In this document: piece by piece, positions 13,965-28,900 of the stretch | How positions within the stretch are numbered: the stretch's first letter is position 1 | Layout: the number at the start of each line of letters is the position of its first letter | NCBI GenBank assembly: GCA_013397455.1 | Contig: VYZB01000024.1 | Span: 2,024,975 to 2,088,974, forward strand | Length of the DNA stretch: 64,000 nucleotides | DNA from: Crotophaga sulcirostris | Taxonomy: Eukaryota > Chordata > Aves > Cuculiformes > Crotophagidae | Reading direction: 5' to 3' | The notes under the pieces: generated by a model | What the model was told of the DNA's origin: nothing | Databases searched by the model: none | The model's input: the letters and a program-made list of their open reading frames with translations, nothing else | Program-made: the position numbers and the translations under genes

Positions 13965-16900
13965 GTAAAAGTTCATATATAATCACATCTACATACTGCT
14001 ATTAATATGTGACATGCACAGAGTTTCACAAAGCTGTTTCAAGGGGGAAAAAGTCTGATAGAGTACATTAGATTAACTTTTGAATTCTGTTTTTCAATGA
14101 TTAGAAGAATTACTAAGATAAATAGCCCAAAACATACACTATCTGTAGAGAACAATGAAAAAACTGGATTACATATTCATTTCCTTCATGACATAAACTC
14201 CTCAGCGTGAAGAAGACTAATGTAAGCTTATAAAAATTGGAAATAATTACAAGAGTGTAACAGTGGAGAAAAAGCTTATAAGGTAGGCATAAGCACACCA
14301 ATATGTGTAAAGAGGAGTGCAGTAACTGGCTGAGAGAAAATTAGAGCTCTTTTTATTCTGCTCTGTAGCTGAGACTGGGAAATGCTGTCCATGTTTCAAG
14401 AACAGTTTTGACGTCTTTAATTTGCAGTACCCAGCCTTTTTAGAGGATACCATACATCTATGCTAACATACTTAAATATAATTACCTTTTTACAAATTTA
14501 AAATAACTTTAATGTTTGTAAATGTAGTGAGTAGTAATGAGTAACTGGAAATCATAATGACTTTGAAGGTCTCCCATCAAATTCTTTTTTAGCCTGTAAT
14601 GAGGACTAGTATTTAATTGTGCTGGTAATTTAATTTAAAGAACACAAGAACAGATATCTAACATTTTCCGAAACAACTAACATTTTCACAAGTTAGTCTA
14701 TTATAACATCAAGATTTGTATTTTGAATAGTAACGATTAATTCAGAATTATGCATTTGTTTGTAAAATTTTGGTTATTTTTTCTTCTGTGTATAACATCA
14801 TGTTTATTGAGTCTACACTTCACTCGTTAACTTTGTATCATCAGCAAAGTTCATCACATCATTATTCACCTGCTTTTCTAGACAACTTCTGCAACAGTCA
14901 GGTCCCAGCACCTGTGGACCTACAGTAGTGACCTCTGTGCAGTAAAAACTGATGCTTTCCCTATACTCACCTGATTTTACCTGGAGCTATTTTTAGTACT
15001 GGTGTTACATCTATCACCTTGTACCATGACAGATTTAAGCAATAAGTTGCAAATTATAATAAATAATTCAGAAGTTTCATATCTGAGTTCGTGAATACAT
15101 ATGATCTGGTGCTGTTTATTCATCTTAGTATTTGGTTTTTTGGTTGTTCTAGAATCTCTTGTGCTGAGACTTCAATTTGAAACAGACTTTCTTTTGAGAA
15201 TGTGGATTCCAACAATTCACATCATTTTTCTGCTTTAGGTTATTTGAGGCTGCTTTTGCACTTTGTCCAGTGACCAACCTTACAAACACATTGACAGATT
15301 TGCTGGGTGATGTTTGAAATGGTTTATTCAGAGTTATTATGCACTTGGCATACTGTTCAAAAAAAGCATTCAGAGCCTGCTTTACTGTGATTTTACTTTT
15401 ACCTTTTGCAGATTTTGTTCTTTACATATTCTTCATCTGGAGACAACTTCTGCTTTTTATTGCCCATAAGGTTCTGTCCCATTGTTCAATCTTCACAAAT
15501 TCTTCTGATGTTTCTAGAATTTTTTTCCATGCTTTTACTTAGTACCACTTTTTGAAATTAGGCATTGGATTGTTTGACTTCTTTCTAATTCTGCAAGAAT
15601 GATGAATCGAAGTACATTTTGGGAATTAATATTGAGTGGTTCTTTGATGGTAACATTTTGAATTATCAACATTTACCTTCTCAGTAAAGAAATGCTTCCT
15701 AACTTCCTGTCTAAACCTCCCCTGGCACAGCTTTGAACCATTCCTGCACATCCTGTTACTGAATAATCTTAACTTGAACCTCTGTCTCTCTGATCCCTTG
15801 CTCAGTACTGAGAGGAATTAAGAGGATGCTGATATTAGATTCCAATATTTAAACCCCAGTATCACAGCCTAAATCTTGCCCCTGTACCTCCTTTCCTCTC
15901 TGCGCCATGCTGTTCCAGCTCAGCAAGCTCCACACAAGCAGTTTAACACATCCTTAGAAATGTTTTACACACTTGCTTCACCAGGGAGGCAAGTCACTGT
16001 GAAGTCTTTGCTAGCTGAATTATACTCAGACCCAGCTAATTATGTACCTGGTAACTGAACTACACACAGGTATTGCCTGACTCTGTCAACTAGGATGAAT
16101 CTTTCCTTATTTGTATGGTTATATATCGCACCTCTTTTGATGTGATTGATTTGTATACAAATATCGGTCTGTGTCCTAGGTCTGTGTTAATACTGCTTTT
16201 ATCTTGATTATCAACTTTTAATTCTTTTTAGATTTGATAAACAAACAAAAATACTAATTGCAAAGGACTGTGTACTTTTCTTTTGTTCTCTCTTTTATTA
16301 TCACTTGCTTGATTCAGCTGCCTGACGAATTCTGGCTACAGGGATTTTAAATCACAGTTGTTCTATCTGGCCTTCTCCAAGAAGATCCATTTGCTTTTAA
16401 ACATTTTTGCACATTAGAAGACAAATGTGCATGTCATATCAGAAAATGAGAGGTATCAAGAATTAGGATTTAATGACCTCCTTGAGCGAAGTTGTTGAAA
16501 AACACTCCCATAAAATGGTTTGATGTGAGAATGGTTCCTTCTGTTAAAGAAATGGTAAACAGAAAAGTCTGGTAACCAATTCCCAACATATCTGAATTTC
16601 TGGTATTTACAAGCTTGCTTACTCATATTATTGAAATATTATGTCTGTTACACTGATTTGTAAAGTGCTTACTGTTGGACCCATATCAATATACACTGCA
16701 AAAAGAAGGAGCAATTACATTATCCGCAGAAACTCTTATTTCGTCATCTTCTCTATATATATTTGAGATCCTCACATGATTTAGACTTCAGATTTACAAG
16801 AGATTTGAGCAAGGAGTCTTCTGCATCGGTCATTCTGCCTTCATGCCCCCTAATGGGGCTATACAGTGGTATCAGAGGTAGACACAGTTGTTCAAAAGTT

Positions 16901-19900
16901 TCAATTTCAGGAGCATGATGCAAACAGGCTCACACCATAAGATCTAGGCAGGCTATAATGTCAGAAAGAATTACAGCTGTGGTGGAGTAAATCCTGGTTC
17001 TGGAGCTGGGCTGCAGCCTTTAACTGTGGACTGTAAAATCAATTGATTTTAAACTTATGAAATTTCCTTGTTTGTGTTTCTTCACAGATTATCATTTTAT
17101 TTCTCGCTGCCTGTAATATGATTCATTAGATTAACCCAGCTACTAGACTGCTGGTTCCCCATTTATTTATATAAACTGGGTTATACTATCATGACAATAC
17201 GTACTGTCCAATTGCCTAAAACATTTCTAACTAATATGCTTTCAGTTTGTTATTGAAGAAGAATTTACAGTTTGATCCATATGGATTGCTGTTTGCCAGA
17301 TTTTGGACACAGTTACGTAGCCTAACTAGGCATGGTTAAAAAAACAAAAAGCCATTAAAAACGTAGAGTATACCACCAAGTTCAAACTTTGTTATGTGTC
17401 CTACCATAGGATAGAGGACCTTGGATCCTAAGATAGTATCTGAGATATTTTAAGTCCTCCAGTATAGTCTGTAGTCCTTCTAACTCCTTCAACAGGAACA
17501 GGATTATGAACAGGAACACTGCATTATGAAAAGCCCAAAACAGAGCTTAGTGAGTAATTTACAACGATCCCTTTGTTCCTGGAAGTTATTGAGGATTAAC
17601 ATTCTTAGTAAAAGGAGATGAAAACCTGAATTGCCTAATCCTCAAGTTGTTTTCCCTTGTTCCAGTAAACTGAAGATTACTTAGAACCACACGAGCACCT
17701 CTTGCTTTTCTTCTCGACTGCCTACCTGGTTTTGTGGTGGTTATTCTCAGTTCAGAGCAGCATTGCTCTTTAATCATCTCCTTCTTTTTCCATAGCTTTG
17801 CAGGAAAACCTCAGCCTTCTCCTGTCCCCCCTACACCCATATAAGGAAAGGAAAAAACAAGCATAGTCCCTTGTGAATGAACCACCTACTAGTTGATTTC
17901 TTCAGAGTTGATAGTCAAATGTATAGTCTTGATCCTGCTCCACTCACATGTGTTAAATATCTCTTCTGAGCAGAACATCTGTGTGGAACCCATTGCTAAA
18001 GACAGTCTGGGCAGAGTTGAAGTGCTTACCTCAAAATACTGCAGAGAAAAAAAGCTCAGCTTTCATGCTGAATAGATTTGATTTTATGCAGATATATTCC
18101 ATGCTGTCATGGCGTATTTGGCATATGAAATGGTGTTTTCATGTTTGTTTAAATTATTAATATGTTCATTTAAATTCTTAATGTTTTAATTACTCAAGAA
18201 ACAAACTTTTTAACAGTACTGCTACAGAGATATGTCACCATTATTAAAGATTTGTTGATTTGCATGTTCCTCATCTTGTTTACTAGATTTTGAGCTTCAT
18301 AGGTCTATTGAGTGTTCTTTCAATTGTATTTATAATTTTTCTTCCTCAGATAGTGCCTTAGTTGCTTCAGTTACGGTTTTTTTTGTTAGAGTTTAAAATG
18401 TGCTGACATGTGACAGGTTACTAAAGTTTTGCCAATATTTGTTGGCAAAACAAATCGAAATTTGTTTAGATAGAACCAGGTAACTGTAGGCTGGTCCACT
18501 GTTGCCTTTAAAATCTGTAACATTTGTTGTTCTTGCTTGTATCAGGTCAGTTTGTAGCAGGAGGCAAGATTGGCAAGGTAATGAGAGCAGCACAATTAGT
18601 GTTTATTAGCTAGACTCCATTTCTGAGTGGTTGCTGGCAAGAGACAAGGTTGCTGAAACAGCGCAATACTAGACTGCATTAGAATTTTTAGAATTAGAAT
18701 TATTTCACTTTTCTAATGTTCTCAAAAATAAGATAGAACTACCAGTTGTGTTATGTGCTCTCTGTGAATTGGTACCCCAACTTCTCTCCTACTCAAGGAT
18801 TCTCCCATTTTCTGTCACCACCAGTGCAGGGAAGAGTGGTGGAGTTACATTCATATATAAAGACTATTTAAAGGTGTATCTAGGTCCATCTTGCCAGGTA
18901 CTTGATGACCCCAAGCCCCTCATTGTCTATGGAGCACTGACCATCTCAGTAGAGCAGAATTTTAGTGTTTAAAACCTAACAGAGACATGTTGTACAGCGT
19001 TGCCTCATAACATATTTCTGAGATTTTGTGGTTCCATAGATTTATGGTGGGTATAGATATAATTATGTATGAAATCAAGTGGTAATTTATGTAATAAAAA
19101 TAGAGAATCTTTGTTTCCCGAAGAGCATTGCCATTATATTTGTCTCTTCTTTCTGTTTTCTTGTTCATTTTTTTTAATTATTCTTTTCTTGCTGACGTGT
19201 CTTCTCTTCAGGGTATTATTAGAGTGAGTAATTAATAACTGTTTCCTTTGCCATTTTACTTTTCAGCTTCTGGTAAAACATGGTGGAGACTTGTTTGCAG
19301 AAAATGAAAATAAAGATACCCCATGTGACTGTGCAGAGAAACAACACCACAAAGAGCTGGCTCTGAATCTGGAATCTCGAATGGTATTTTCACGTGATCC
19401 TGAAGCTGAAAGCATTGAAGCTGAATATGCTGCTTTAGACAAAAAAGAGGTCAGAGGATACTTTAAATTTGGAATATTTTACATATTTGTATTTGTAGCA
19501 GTTACATTGTGACAAAATTCTACAAAGTATTTCAGTAGGTACTGTGCTTTTTACTATGTATTTGTAAACCATTTGATGTTGACACAGCTCTTTATATCTT
19601 TGAAGTTAAGCTCAGAGAACATAACAAAACTGTTGTCAAAACTAAAGACAAGTTTTATTCGTGTACTTAATTATGTGAACTGGCTTGAAAGTGTTGTAAG
19701 CTGTGAGGCTGGAAGAAATACACTGAGACCAGTAAGCTGGGAAACAGTTGCTTAAAACAAACATTTTTTTTCACATATTTTTATTTCTTAAGAGGCCTTT
19801 CTGTATGCAAATGAGGGCAGGAGAAATTCTGAAAATGAGGAAATCTGTGGGTTAGAATGTTCTGGTGGATCTTCCTAGACTGAATGGGTTGAATGTCACC

Positions 19901-22900
19901 AAAAACCAACTGAGTAGTGCAGAATTTCAAAGCAGTGCATTTACTTTCTTGTTTTATAACATGATGCCTGAAGCTACTGCATACCAGAACTGGTATGAAA
20001 AACAGGTAATAACAGGCGTTGTTATTTCAAAGTCAGTTTTTGAAAGAGAGAGACAATTCACTGACACAAATTTGCTTGAATGTTGGTGTACCTTACGGAA
20101 GACTGTGATTTGTTAAGGACATTTTGGCCAAAAAGGTTCTGAGCAAAAGTTCCCTCCTTCATCAATTATCAGATTTTAAGTAACTAAAATTCTAAATAAG
20201 GATACATAGATAATACGTGTGTAAATTATGATTCAGTAAATATTATGAAGTAATCCTGTGTAAATTAAAGAAGAATAGATTTCTGTATAGCTACTCCCTT
20301 CAAAAGCAGCATGGCGTTGCTTAGCTTAGCCTGCTTATGACCTAATGACACTTAAAATAAAAGTCATTCAGATTTAGGTATGAGTAGGCTTAGATTACTT
20401 CTACTGTTTGCCTGAAAAATACCACAGTTGTTCACTTTTATTTGAAAGTAAGAAAGTCTTTGTGGTGTTCAATTCATTTTCTGACTAATTTTCTTGAATA
20501 AATTCAAACATAAACAAACTTAATTAAATTTATTCTTAGATGAGAGGTTTTGAGATGAGGTTTAATATACTTGAATTGTACGTTGAAATAACAAATGTAA
20601 TTAACTCATTGTAATTTCTCTGAATATTTCCATATAGAGACACCCAGATTGTTGTAACAGTATAGTTTGACATTTTATTTTCTCTGTTGACCAAACAGCT
20701 TTAAAAGGTAGATGCAGTTTTGTGCCACCGATGCAGTTTCCTGCCACAGTTGCAGTTTGCCACTCCTTTGGTTATACAAGTAGAACTATGTGGATGGTTA
20801 TGCTGTCAACTGCATCACAGCAATGATTTGGCTTAAAAGAGTAAAAAAGTTTTAAAGAGTGTTAATATTTAATTGTTTTATTACCTGAATATTTTTATCA
20901 TTATATTTATACTGTGGGTTTGCTGGCATGTGCACCAGCACAGCTAAGAGAAGAGTGAACTTACAAATATGGGTGTAGCAAATCAAGAACCACTTGGAAC
21001 AGGATTTTTGGCAAGAGAAAATAATGTCTCATGACTGAGGTAGATGCTCAGAGCAAAATCGGCATAAAAGACTTGATAGATAGGAGGGACTGGAGTAAAA
21101 GATAATTATGTTAATGTGGGGTCACTTCATTGAGACTGTTAAAAGATACTGTTCTCTTCCTCATTTGACTTGTTTTTAGCAGAGTTGTTAAATATGAGAA
21201 ATGAAATGCAGGCAGGCCTGCAGGCCAAGATCCATCTGACATAGCAGGGCAGCTTTCCCGCATGTTCTAAAAATTCACAAGCCAAAAAATGTCAGCCTGG
21301 AATTTGGTGCAGCGATTGGTGATCAGTTTTGCCTTTGTGTGCTTCATGTGCTCCCTTCTTTTCTCCCTTCACCCTCCTTTCTTTGTGACTTTTCAGTGGG
21401 GTAAGTTCTCTGACTTGTTGTGTAACTGTAGCAGCACAAGTGCTAGCACAAGAGAGATGCCAGGAGGTGTAGCCAGGAGAAGTTAATCTTTTAGTCTTAA
21501 CCCACAGAGCAGCCAAAACAAGTTGGAAAAAACCCAGCCTTAGAAAGGCAAACACTGGACTGCAATCCAGTCCTCCAGGTCTGTGAGCAAATGTCTGGGG
21601 TGGGCAGTGAAAGCTGCACTTACCTGGCTATGGTGATGCTTCTAGCTGTTATCTTAATGCTGCATGAGAAGTGATCCAAAAGCTCTCCACAGAACACATA
21701 TCCTACAGCAAAACTGCCCCTCAAAGATGGTCCTCTACTTTTGTTCTCAAAATTTCATTTTAAAACAATATTAAACACCGAGGGAAGTGAATGTCCAAAA
21801 TGCTTGTGTAACGCAGTATTTAGATTGTAATTGTTCAGCGTTGCCCTTCAGCGTCCTTCCAAAACACAAAAAATAATTCATAAAGAATTAAAAAAAACTC
21901 TGATTCACTAAGAAATACCTTTTCAAAGTCATTGTATCTCTTGAATGAAGGTTAGAGGAAAGATAAAACATTAGAAACCATGATTAGGATTTCATCGCTG
22001 GTAAAACAGCCTAACGGGCTTAACTCCAATGTTTATGATATGCACAGTAGTTTCTGGAATTATAACATGCAATACCTCCCCTTCCAGACCCACCATGTTT
22101 ACAGCAGAAAATAATTCTCTTTTTCATACAACACAAAAGATTTTTGTAGTGCTCTGTGCAGTGTCATTAAATTAAGTGTGTATACTCAAAGTAATAACAA
22201 ATCTTTGTTTCTGATGTTGAGAACCAGTTGTTCTTCACATTGAAATTTTACCGAGGAATTATGTGAGTCCTCGTGTTTAGAATTGCAACACCTGTAATAG
22301 TGGAAAAATAGCTTGCACATACCTTTCTTTGATTACAGAGGCTCTCAAACCGTTAAGACTTACAGATTGCTGAGTAAACCCACATTTCAAGTTTGAGAGC
22401 CCGACTGCAAAGAGCTGTTCATCTTCCATGAGTTCAGTTTACTTCTTCCGCAAGAGTTTCGGAATAAAATCTGTCTGTCATATATTTACCCAACCTTTTA
22501 AAATCTCATTTTACGACAGTGCTCCCTGAAGCATGTTTTTAAAGCAACATTTCTGTTTTGCTTTTATTTCAGTACATCTCAAACATTTTTAGTGATCTAA
22601 TTGAAGACCACAGTTAAAGATGGGTAGCAAACAGGCCCTAATAGTTTTGAAACAGAAAAAAGATTGCTAGGTGTGTTTCCACAAAATGCAGTTTGGAGGG
22701 AAAGAAGTGTACCAACACACACATAATTTGATTTTCCCTATGTAAAATGGAAATGCTAAATATTTTAAGAATGGAGTATAAAGTGTGACTGTCATAAGGC
22801 TTGCTAGGAGTTAGTTACTAGTAACACTAGTTACTTGTAGCAAAAGAATAACCACCCATGACGTGTCAGCAGTGGAATGGGTACTAGAAAACAAACCAGG

Positions 22901-25900
22901 AGAGTATTTTAGATTGCATTGATTCTTTTCTCTTACTTTGTTGATAAACAGTCCCCAAAAATGAATCTCTGTTACAGAAAATCTAAGGTTATATTGTTTC
23001 TTTAAATGTAATTTACACTAAATAATGTGACTGTAACTGATTATTATTTTTTAAACTGTTTTTTATAGATTTTGGTTGTTTTATTTGCACAATCTTTCAA
23101 TTTGCTGTTTATTCTAGCATGGGAGCATATTTGTCTGGGTGTTGTATCCCTGGAAGATAACAGGCCCCTTCAGTCACATCATGCAGTGTTTTACACTTAC
23201 GTAAGAAACACCTGTGAATGAGCAGCACTTCAGAGCAGGTCATGCAGAACACTTTTGACTCTGTCAGACTCAGAAGTATATACTATGCAATAGCAAAGTA
23301 TATAATTAGTTCATTTTATGTATGTGCCACTGAAAGCTGTAGAAATACACTGTTAGTGAATGTATCACAGATTTATTGAGTGTATAGTAATTGGAATGGT
23401 TTTCTTCGGTTCCAGAATTCATGTCATATTAATGTATATATATAACGCAAATATAATAAATACAGAGTTATCTAAAATGATTAAAATGTACTTTAGCTCT
23501 ACAGATAGATAATGGTTTATTAAGTAAAACTAGAGAGAGGACTATGGGTAGTTAATATATATACACATTTATATACCTATAGTGTATATACTTATGTTTG
23601 AATTAGTTAAATGGGGTATAGATAATTTTAAAATATATGATGTCATTAACTATGGAACTTCATCCACCCATAAAGGAGGATATTTTCATGAAGTATATTT
23701 GACACCATTTAATTATACAGTCATCACTGTAGCAAAGAGTTACTTTGCCCGTGTCTATTTTAAGGGTACTTTAAAAGTTAAGAAAATAATAATAGTTTGG
23801 CATTAACTGTTAAAATAATCAGCTTACATACTAAAAGTACTTTCAGGAGAAAAACAGTTACTAATATATGATATCTAAATATTAGTAGTAAAAAATTGAG
23901 AAGAAAATAGTTAAAAAGAAGGAGTCTTGAGAATAAGAAAGGACTGAAGTCTGTAGTGAGAAGTTCACCAGTGGATTAAAGTAGTAACTCAAATAGTGTA
24001 TTCCAAAATCATTATATAGTTAAATGATGCTTATATTGAACAATTCCTTTTTCACAGCAAATATCAATAAGGAGCTCCTCCACAAATGAGTATTAAAGGA
24101 AGTCCCTGAGCATCATGAGCTATAATCAAAATCCTTTATAGTATATGGTAGTACAGAGCTACGTCATCAATGTTTGAAGTAGTCAAAAACTAACCTCTTT
24201 GCTATTACATAAAGGATATATATCCTTAAAACTAAAGGTTATGTCTTTGCAAGTCTCTACAAGACTATATCTTGTACACATGAACATTATTAAGGGTTCT
24301 CATTGTAGACAGCCTTCCCTCTGGAATTTTCAGTTTAAGCTACTTAATAGTAGCAGCCTAAAATGTCCTTTCTTTCAACTTCTGTGGTCTCATAAATTAT
24401 TTTGTGAAACTTTTGTCTAAAGTTTCAAACACATTCTTAAGAAATATTTCCCTCTTTTCTTAAAAAGATAAAATTAGGATTCTTAAAAAACGCAGGATCC
24501 AAAAATCCCTGCTAGGTTGTGTGGAACGCTCCAGCTGAGATAAAATAATAGTTTCTTACTCAAGGGAGATAATTGCCAGTGTTTGACCTAGAACCAATGA
24601 GTTAAATATAATTTTGAGCATATCTGCAGGATAAAATACTAGGCCCTAAAATATGTGTGTACGTAGCAGGTTTAACAGAAAAGACATTTCTTTTTATGAT
24701 ATATCTGGTCTTCAAGAAATGAGTACTGTTTTGCTGACAAAGCTACTTGCTTTACAATTGCAGTTCAAAACGCAGTTCAGATGCAGTCAAGACAATTTAC
24801 TCTTTGCTTCTGTTTTTTTCAGTATATTCCTGCAATAATAATCATCCAGGCACCCAGCTGTTTGTATGCCTGTCTCTCTGACATGTTTTTATAAATGATC
24901 TCTTTTGTAACAAATTAAGTAGGTCAGTCAAATTTCAGCATGCTATGAATCAAGTGGCCCAGATTTATTTCAGTGCAAACCATTAACATTCAGGTTGTCC
25001 TTTACGAGTCATGCATGATCAGCAATGGAAGGACATACAGTAACTCCCTGAACTTGGACAATCAAGATAAAGGTCAGGACCCTCACAATCCATTTCTCTT
25101 CTTCTTTTCTTGCTTTCTCAAAAAGGACAAAAACCCAGTCATGGCTCCATTACTCTTGTCAGTCACAAAGTTTCCAATATCAAGAAGTTCCTGTTTATAT
25201 TACTGACTAGATTACAAAAGAGGTCCTTGTGGGTCAGTTATGTTTTTAGATGCATCTTGTAGAGTTTATTATGTTATCTAGAACATAGGAAGTGTGTTAT
25301 GTTTTTGAAGTAGCAGTCTGAAAAGAAAAAAATTATTTAGAGGCCCAGGGTATCCATTTCTCCCCACTTCTTATACCTTCTGTTTTTTATCCTTGGAGTT
25401 ATGCACACAGTAGACTTTTATTTAGATTGCAAACTTCCAAGGACAGAACCAGTCTTTTGCTTCATGTCTATGTATGTATGTATGTATGTATGCATGCATG
25501 TATGTGCATATTATCTAGCACTGGAGGGTCCTGGAATATGCTCTACATAAAATCAAACTATAGTTTGTAAATAGTAGTGGTACATAGTCTTAACTGTGGT
25601 TATATGTTGCCACTGCTGCTCTGTGTCCTTTCTTCTCCAAATTTGTGAAGACATTTGCCATTTGGTGGCCAGGTTCCTAATTAGTCCTGAGCATATACCA
25701 GTCTTATCTCAATTTTTTTGTAAGCTATCCTTTATATAAATAAAAACTGTGCAGATAAGAATAATTTTTTTATGTACCCTTTCTATCCATTTGCTGTATA
25801 TATCCCACCACTTGTTTTTCTCTCCCTACCTTTTGGGCATTTTCACTGTGCAACACTAACAAATATGTTATTTGCTGTCATGTTCTTCCTTTCTTAATTT

Positions 25901-28900
25901 TAAGAAGCAGTCTGCAAAACATGTGTATGCATCTCTAGTATCTTGGTTGGAGCTAATCCAGAATTCTAAAACTATTGCCTTCCTAATTTGACCTTTATTT
26001 AATGCTGTAATAGAAGGATGGAGCTCTAGGTCAGGAATGGAGCTGGATGATCTGATCTAACTGTGTAGGGCTATCAGAGCTGGCCACTGTTCCTCAAAGA
26101 GAGTTTTAACATCTTTTTGTACAATGAATCCCCAGTCTTGGAATATTTAAAAGCCATCTGGGCACGGTCCTGGCTCTAGGTGGCCCTGCTTGAGCAGAAC
26201 GTGGCATCCATAGGTCCCTTCCAACCTCAACCATTCTGTGTTTCTGTGAATGTCTAACCGCAGGTCTCATCTATCCTATTCGTGACTGACTTCACTTCTA
26301 CAAGGGTGAATATTGCTTCAAAAGACCTGTACTTTATTCTGTTCACAAGCATATCCCTTACTATCTAATGTCTCAATGTACCCTCCTCCAGATCAACTCA
26401 ATGGGTCTCAAGCCATGTACAAAGTTAGTGTCGGAGGATCTATATTCAGTGTATGTTAACCTGTCGTTTCTGTTGCTCTCCCCTGAAATCCTTACTTCAA
26501 ATCTAGTCATGCATTCTCATACTCATGCCACAATATTTGAGGTTTAATCGCTTCAAAATTCAGCTGGACTCTGAAAATGTTAGGCTAGTTCGTCATTTGA
26601 AGTTGACCTCCAACTGGGATGGAGAACTCCAACGATACTGTCTTTTATATTTTTCAAATGTACAAAGATCCTAGTATAAATATCTAAAAATGACAGTGTT
26701 TCCATATAGCTTTGAATCATCATTGGCCTGCACAATGAATAAATTTTGTCATATATTACCTCATGGTTGAGATGATGATCAGTAACAGTGCTTTGAGTGT
26801 TTTCATTTTAATATGGTGTTAGAGACTAACAGGAAAATGCTGCTAGACATAAATTGTCTTTCTTCTTCTTCTCAAAGCCATATGAGGGGCTAAGACTTCA
26901 GGACCTGCGAAGACTTAAAGATATGCTGATTGTGGAAACTGCTGACATGCTCCAAGCCCCGCTGTTTACGGCAGAAGCTCTGCTTCGTGCACATGGTAAT
27001 CCAAAACCTTAAAGACTAAAGAAGCTGTTTTCAGCAAAATCCAAATTGAAATTATATGTTTACTTTTTATTTCCAAGTAAAAGAGAAGTAACCGTTAACC
27101 AAATACCAGAGGCAGAAAAAAATACGGCTGCAGTATGTCAAAAAGCATTGAGGCAGACGAGGAAGCTGATAGTAAAGTGATTCAAACTATGAATTATAAT
27201 GGAAGAAGTAGAACTTCCATGGGTTTATAGTTTTATATGTCAAGAAGTCAAATTCATTGTACTTTTTTGGTCAGACCACTAGTTTTCTGCCACTACATAT
27301 TTGTGGATAAAAGTGAATCAATTTTTTTATATCTTTTTCTGTTTTGTTACAATAAAAAACAGCCTGACCATTGTAATAAGTGGTTGGAAATTGCCTTGGG
27401 GTTGAAAGCTTACGAGGGTATGTCCTTTGAAGGATTTTTATAGTTACTCTTTTCATACAGGGTATAGTTTTCTGTGTGTATATCTGTAACTAGTTTAATT
27501 TCACTGAAATCAGTCTGTGCTTTTGTCATATAATTTAAACGGAGGTTTACAGAATGAGGATGTATTGAACTCAGTGTGTTCACTCCAGACAAAAGTATCT
27601 GTCTCAAACTCAGTGGAAGCTTTAGACTTTGATTCAGAATTCAAAACTTATGCTTACTGAAGCATCTGCATTGTTACTGTATGCCAAAGGAACAACTCAG
27701 GCAGTTAATGGTTTGCATGTTCATCATTGTATTGCTAGATTAAACTTTCATACCCTGTTATTTTTGTGGGCTCTTTGTGAAAATAAAATGGGGAAAGTAA
27801 AATAGAAAAATATTGTTTTAAACCCTCAACATTTGGCAGACTTTCATGAGGAGGTATGGTACCTGAAAATCATCTCTCTTGCTTTATTTTCAATAGTTGG
27901 TATTTCTGTTACTTTTAATATTGAATTAAGTCAACATCCACTTGTGTGTCTGATGATATTTGCATGTTTTTTTAACATTGATTATTTGTTTAATTCTTAA
28001 AATGTATTTATAAAACGTGCACTATTTGAATGCTATTTTGGATTCTCAGAATATTTTAATTAAGGCTAAATATTTCTAAATATTTGACTGAATGGGTAGG
28101 CAGATTCAGTACCCTGTGCAAATATTTTGAAGAAATAAATGATAGCAAAACTGTTCGAAAGTCTCAGAACCGTCGTATTAAGTCCGAAAGCAGTGAGGTT
28201 GGTGTAAACTGTGGAGAAATGTCTGCCAGCATCTAGCGAGCAGGAGTTGAAAGTGGAGAAGAAATCAGTCTGTGTTGCAAACGTCGTTCTACTGATGTTG
28301 CCTTAGTGATGTAGCGGTAATTTAATGCAGTTGGCCAGCGTGGAAAAAGAAGCACAGGCAATTTGCAAGTCATGAGAAAGTCAACTGGTTTGCCTGTAGC
28401 TGTAGTCACATACTGGAAATTATTTTACATTAAATGAAGACATAGAATTTGTTCAGCCTGGTAAAGGGAATAACTGAGCTATTTATAAAAGCTTAGACAA
28501 TTAGGAAACATCAAATGGCAAATGGTAACGTTTCTGCATTTAACTTGAAAGTCATAAAAGAATAATGTGGCATCTTAACTTAATTCACATTTAATGTATG
28601 AAAAGCATGTTTTAAATTCTTGGAAAGATCATTCTTATGTAAGATTTTTAACAATTTACTGACATGTAATATTTATTACAACAAACTTTGCTTTCTTTTA
28701 TTGTATGACTATCTATTTACTGACACAGGCTGGGAGAGTTAAGAGTGGAGTGGGTCTCATTTTCTTTTTTGTCTTTTTGTAATTAAGAGGCAGAAGTATG
28801 TGGAGTTAGACCAAGATAAAAATGTTAATATGACAATCATGAAAGTAAATAACTTCACAGTTTTTCTGCAAGTGTTTTTTCAACATTGTTCCTGTTTCTC

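Larger units (their letters stand above)
13965..19266 (+). other. ANKIB1 intron with old CR1 fragments
   Basis: 5.3-kb GT-AG intron. Apart from degenerate CR1-like stretches around 14.8-15.8 kb I see nothing specific. Several short chance frames have no domain. Confidence 0.85.
19450..26877 (+). other. ANKIB1 intron, largest inside the coding region
   Basis: 7.4-kb AT-rich GT-AG intron. It contains a small hAT-like inverted-repeat element (22336-22407), a 12-bp palindrome (22814-22825), a TATG microsatellite (25469-25505) and a CR1 3' end (about 26125-26249). Nothing else is recognisable. Confidence 0.85.

Noticed and set aside
22814..22825. 12-bp palindrome gttactagtaac
   Set aside because: Short palindromes of this size are common in 64 kb of AT-rich DNA.
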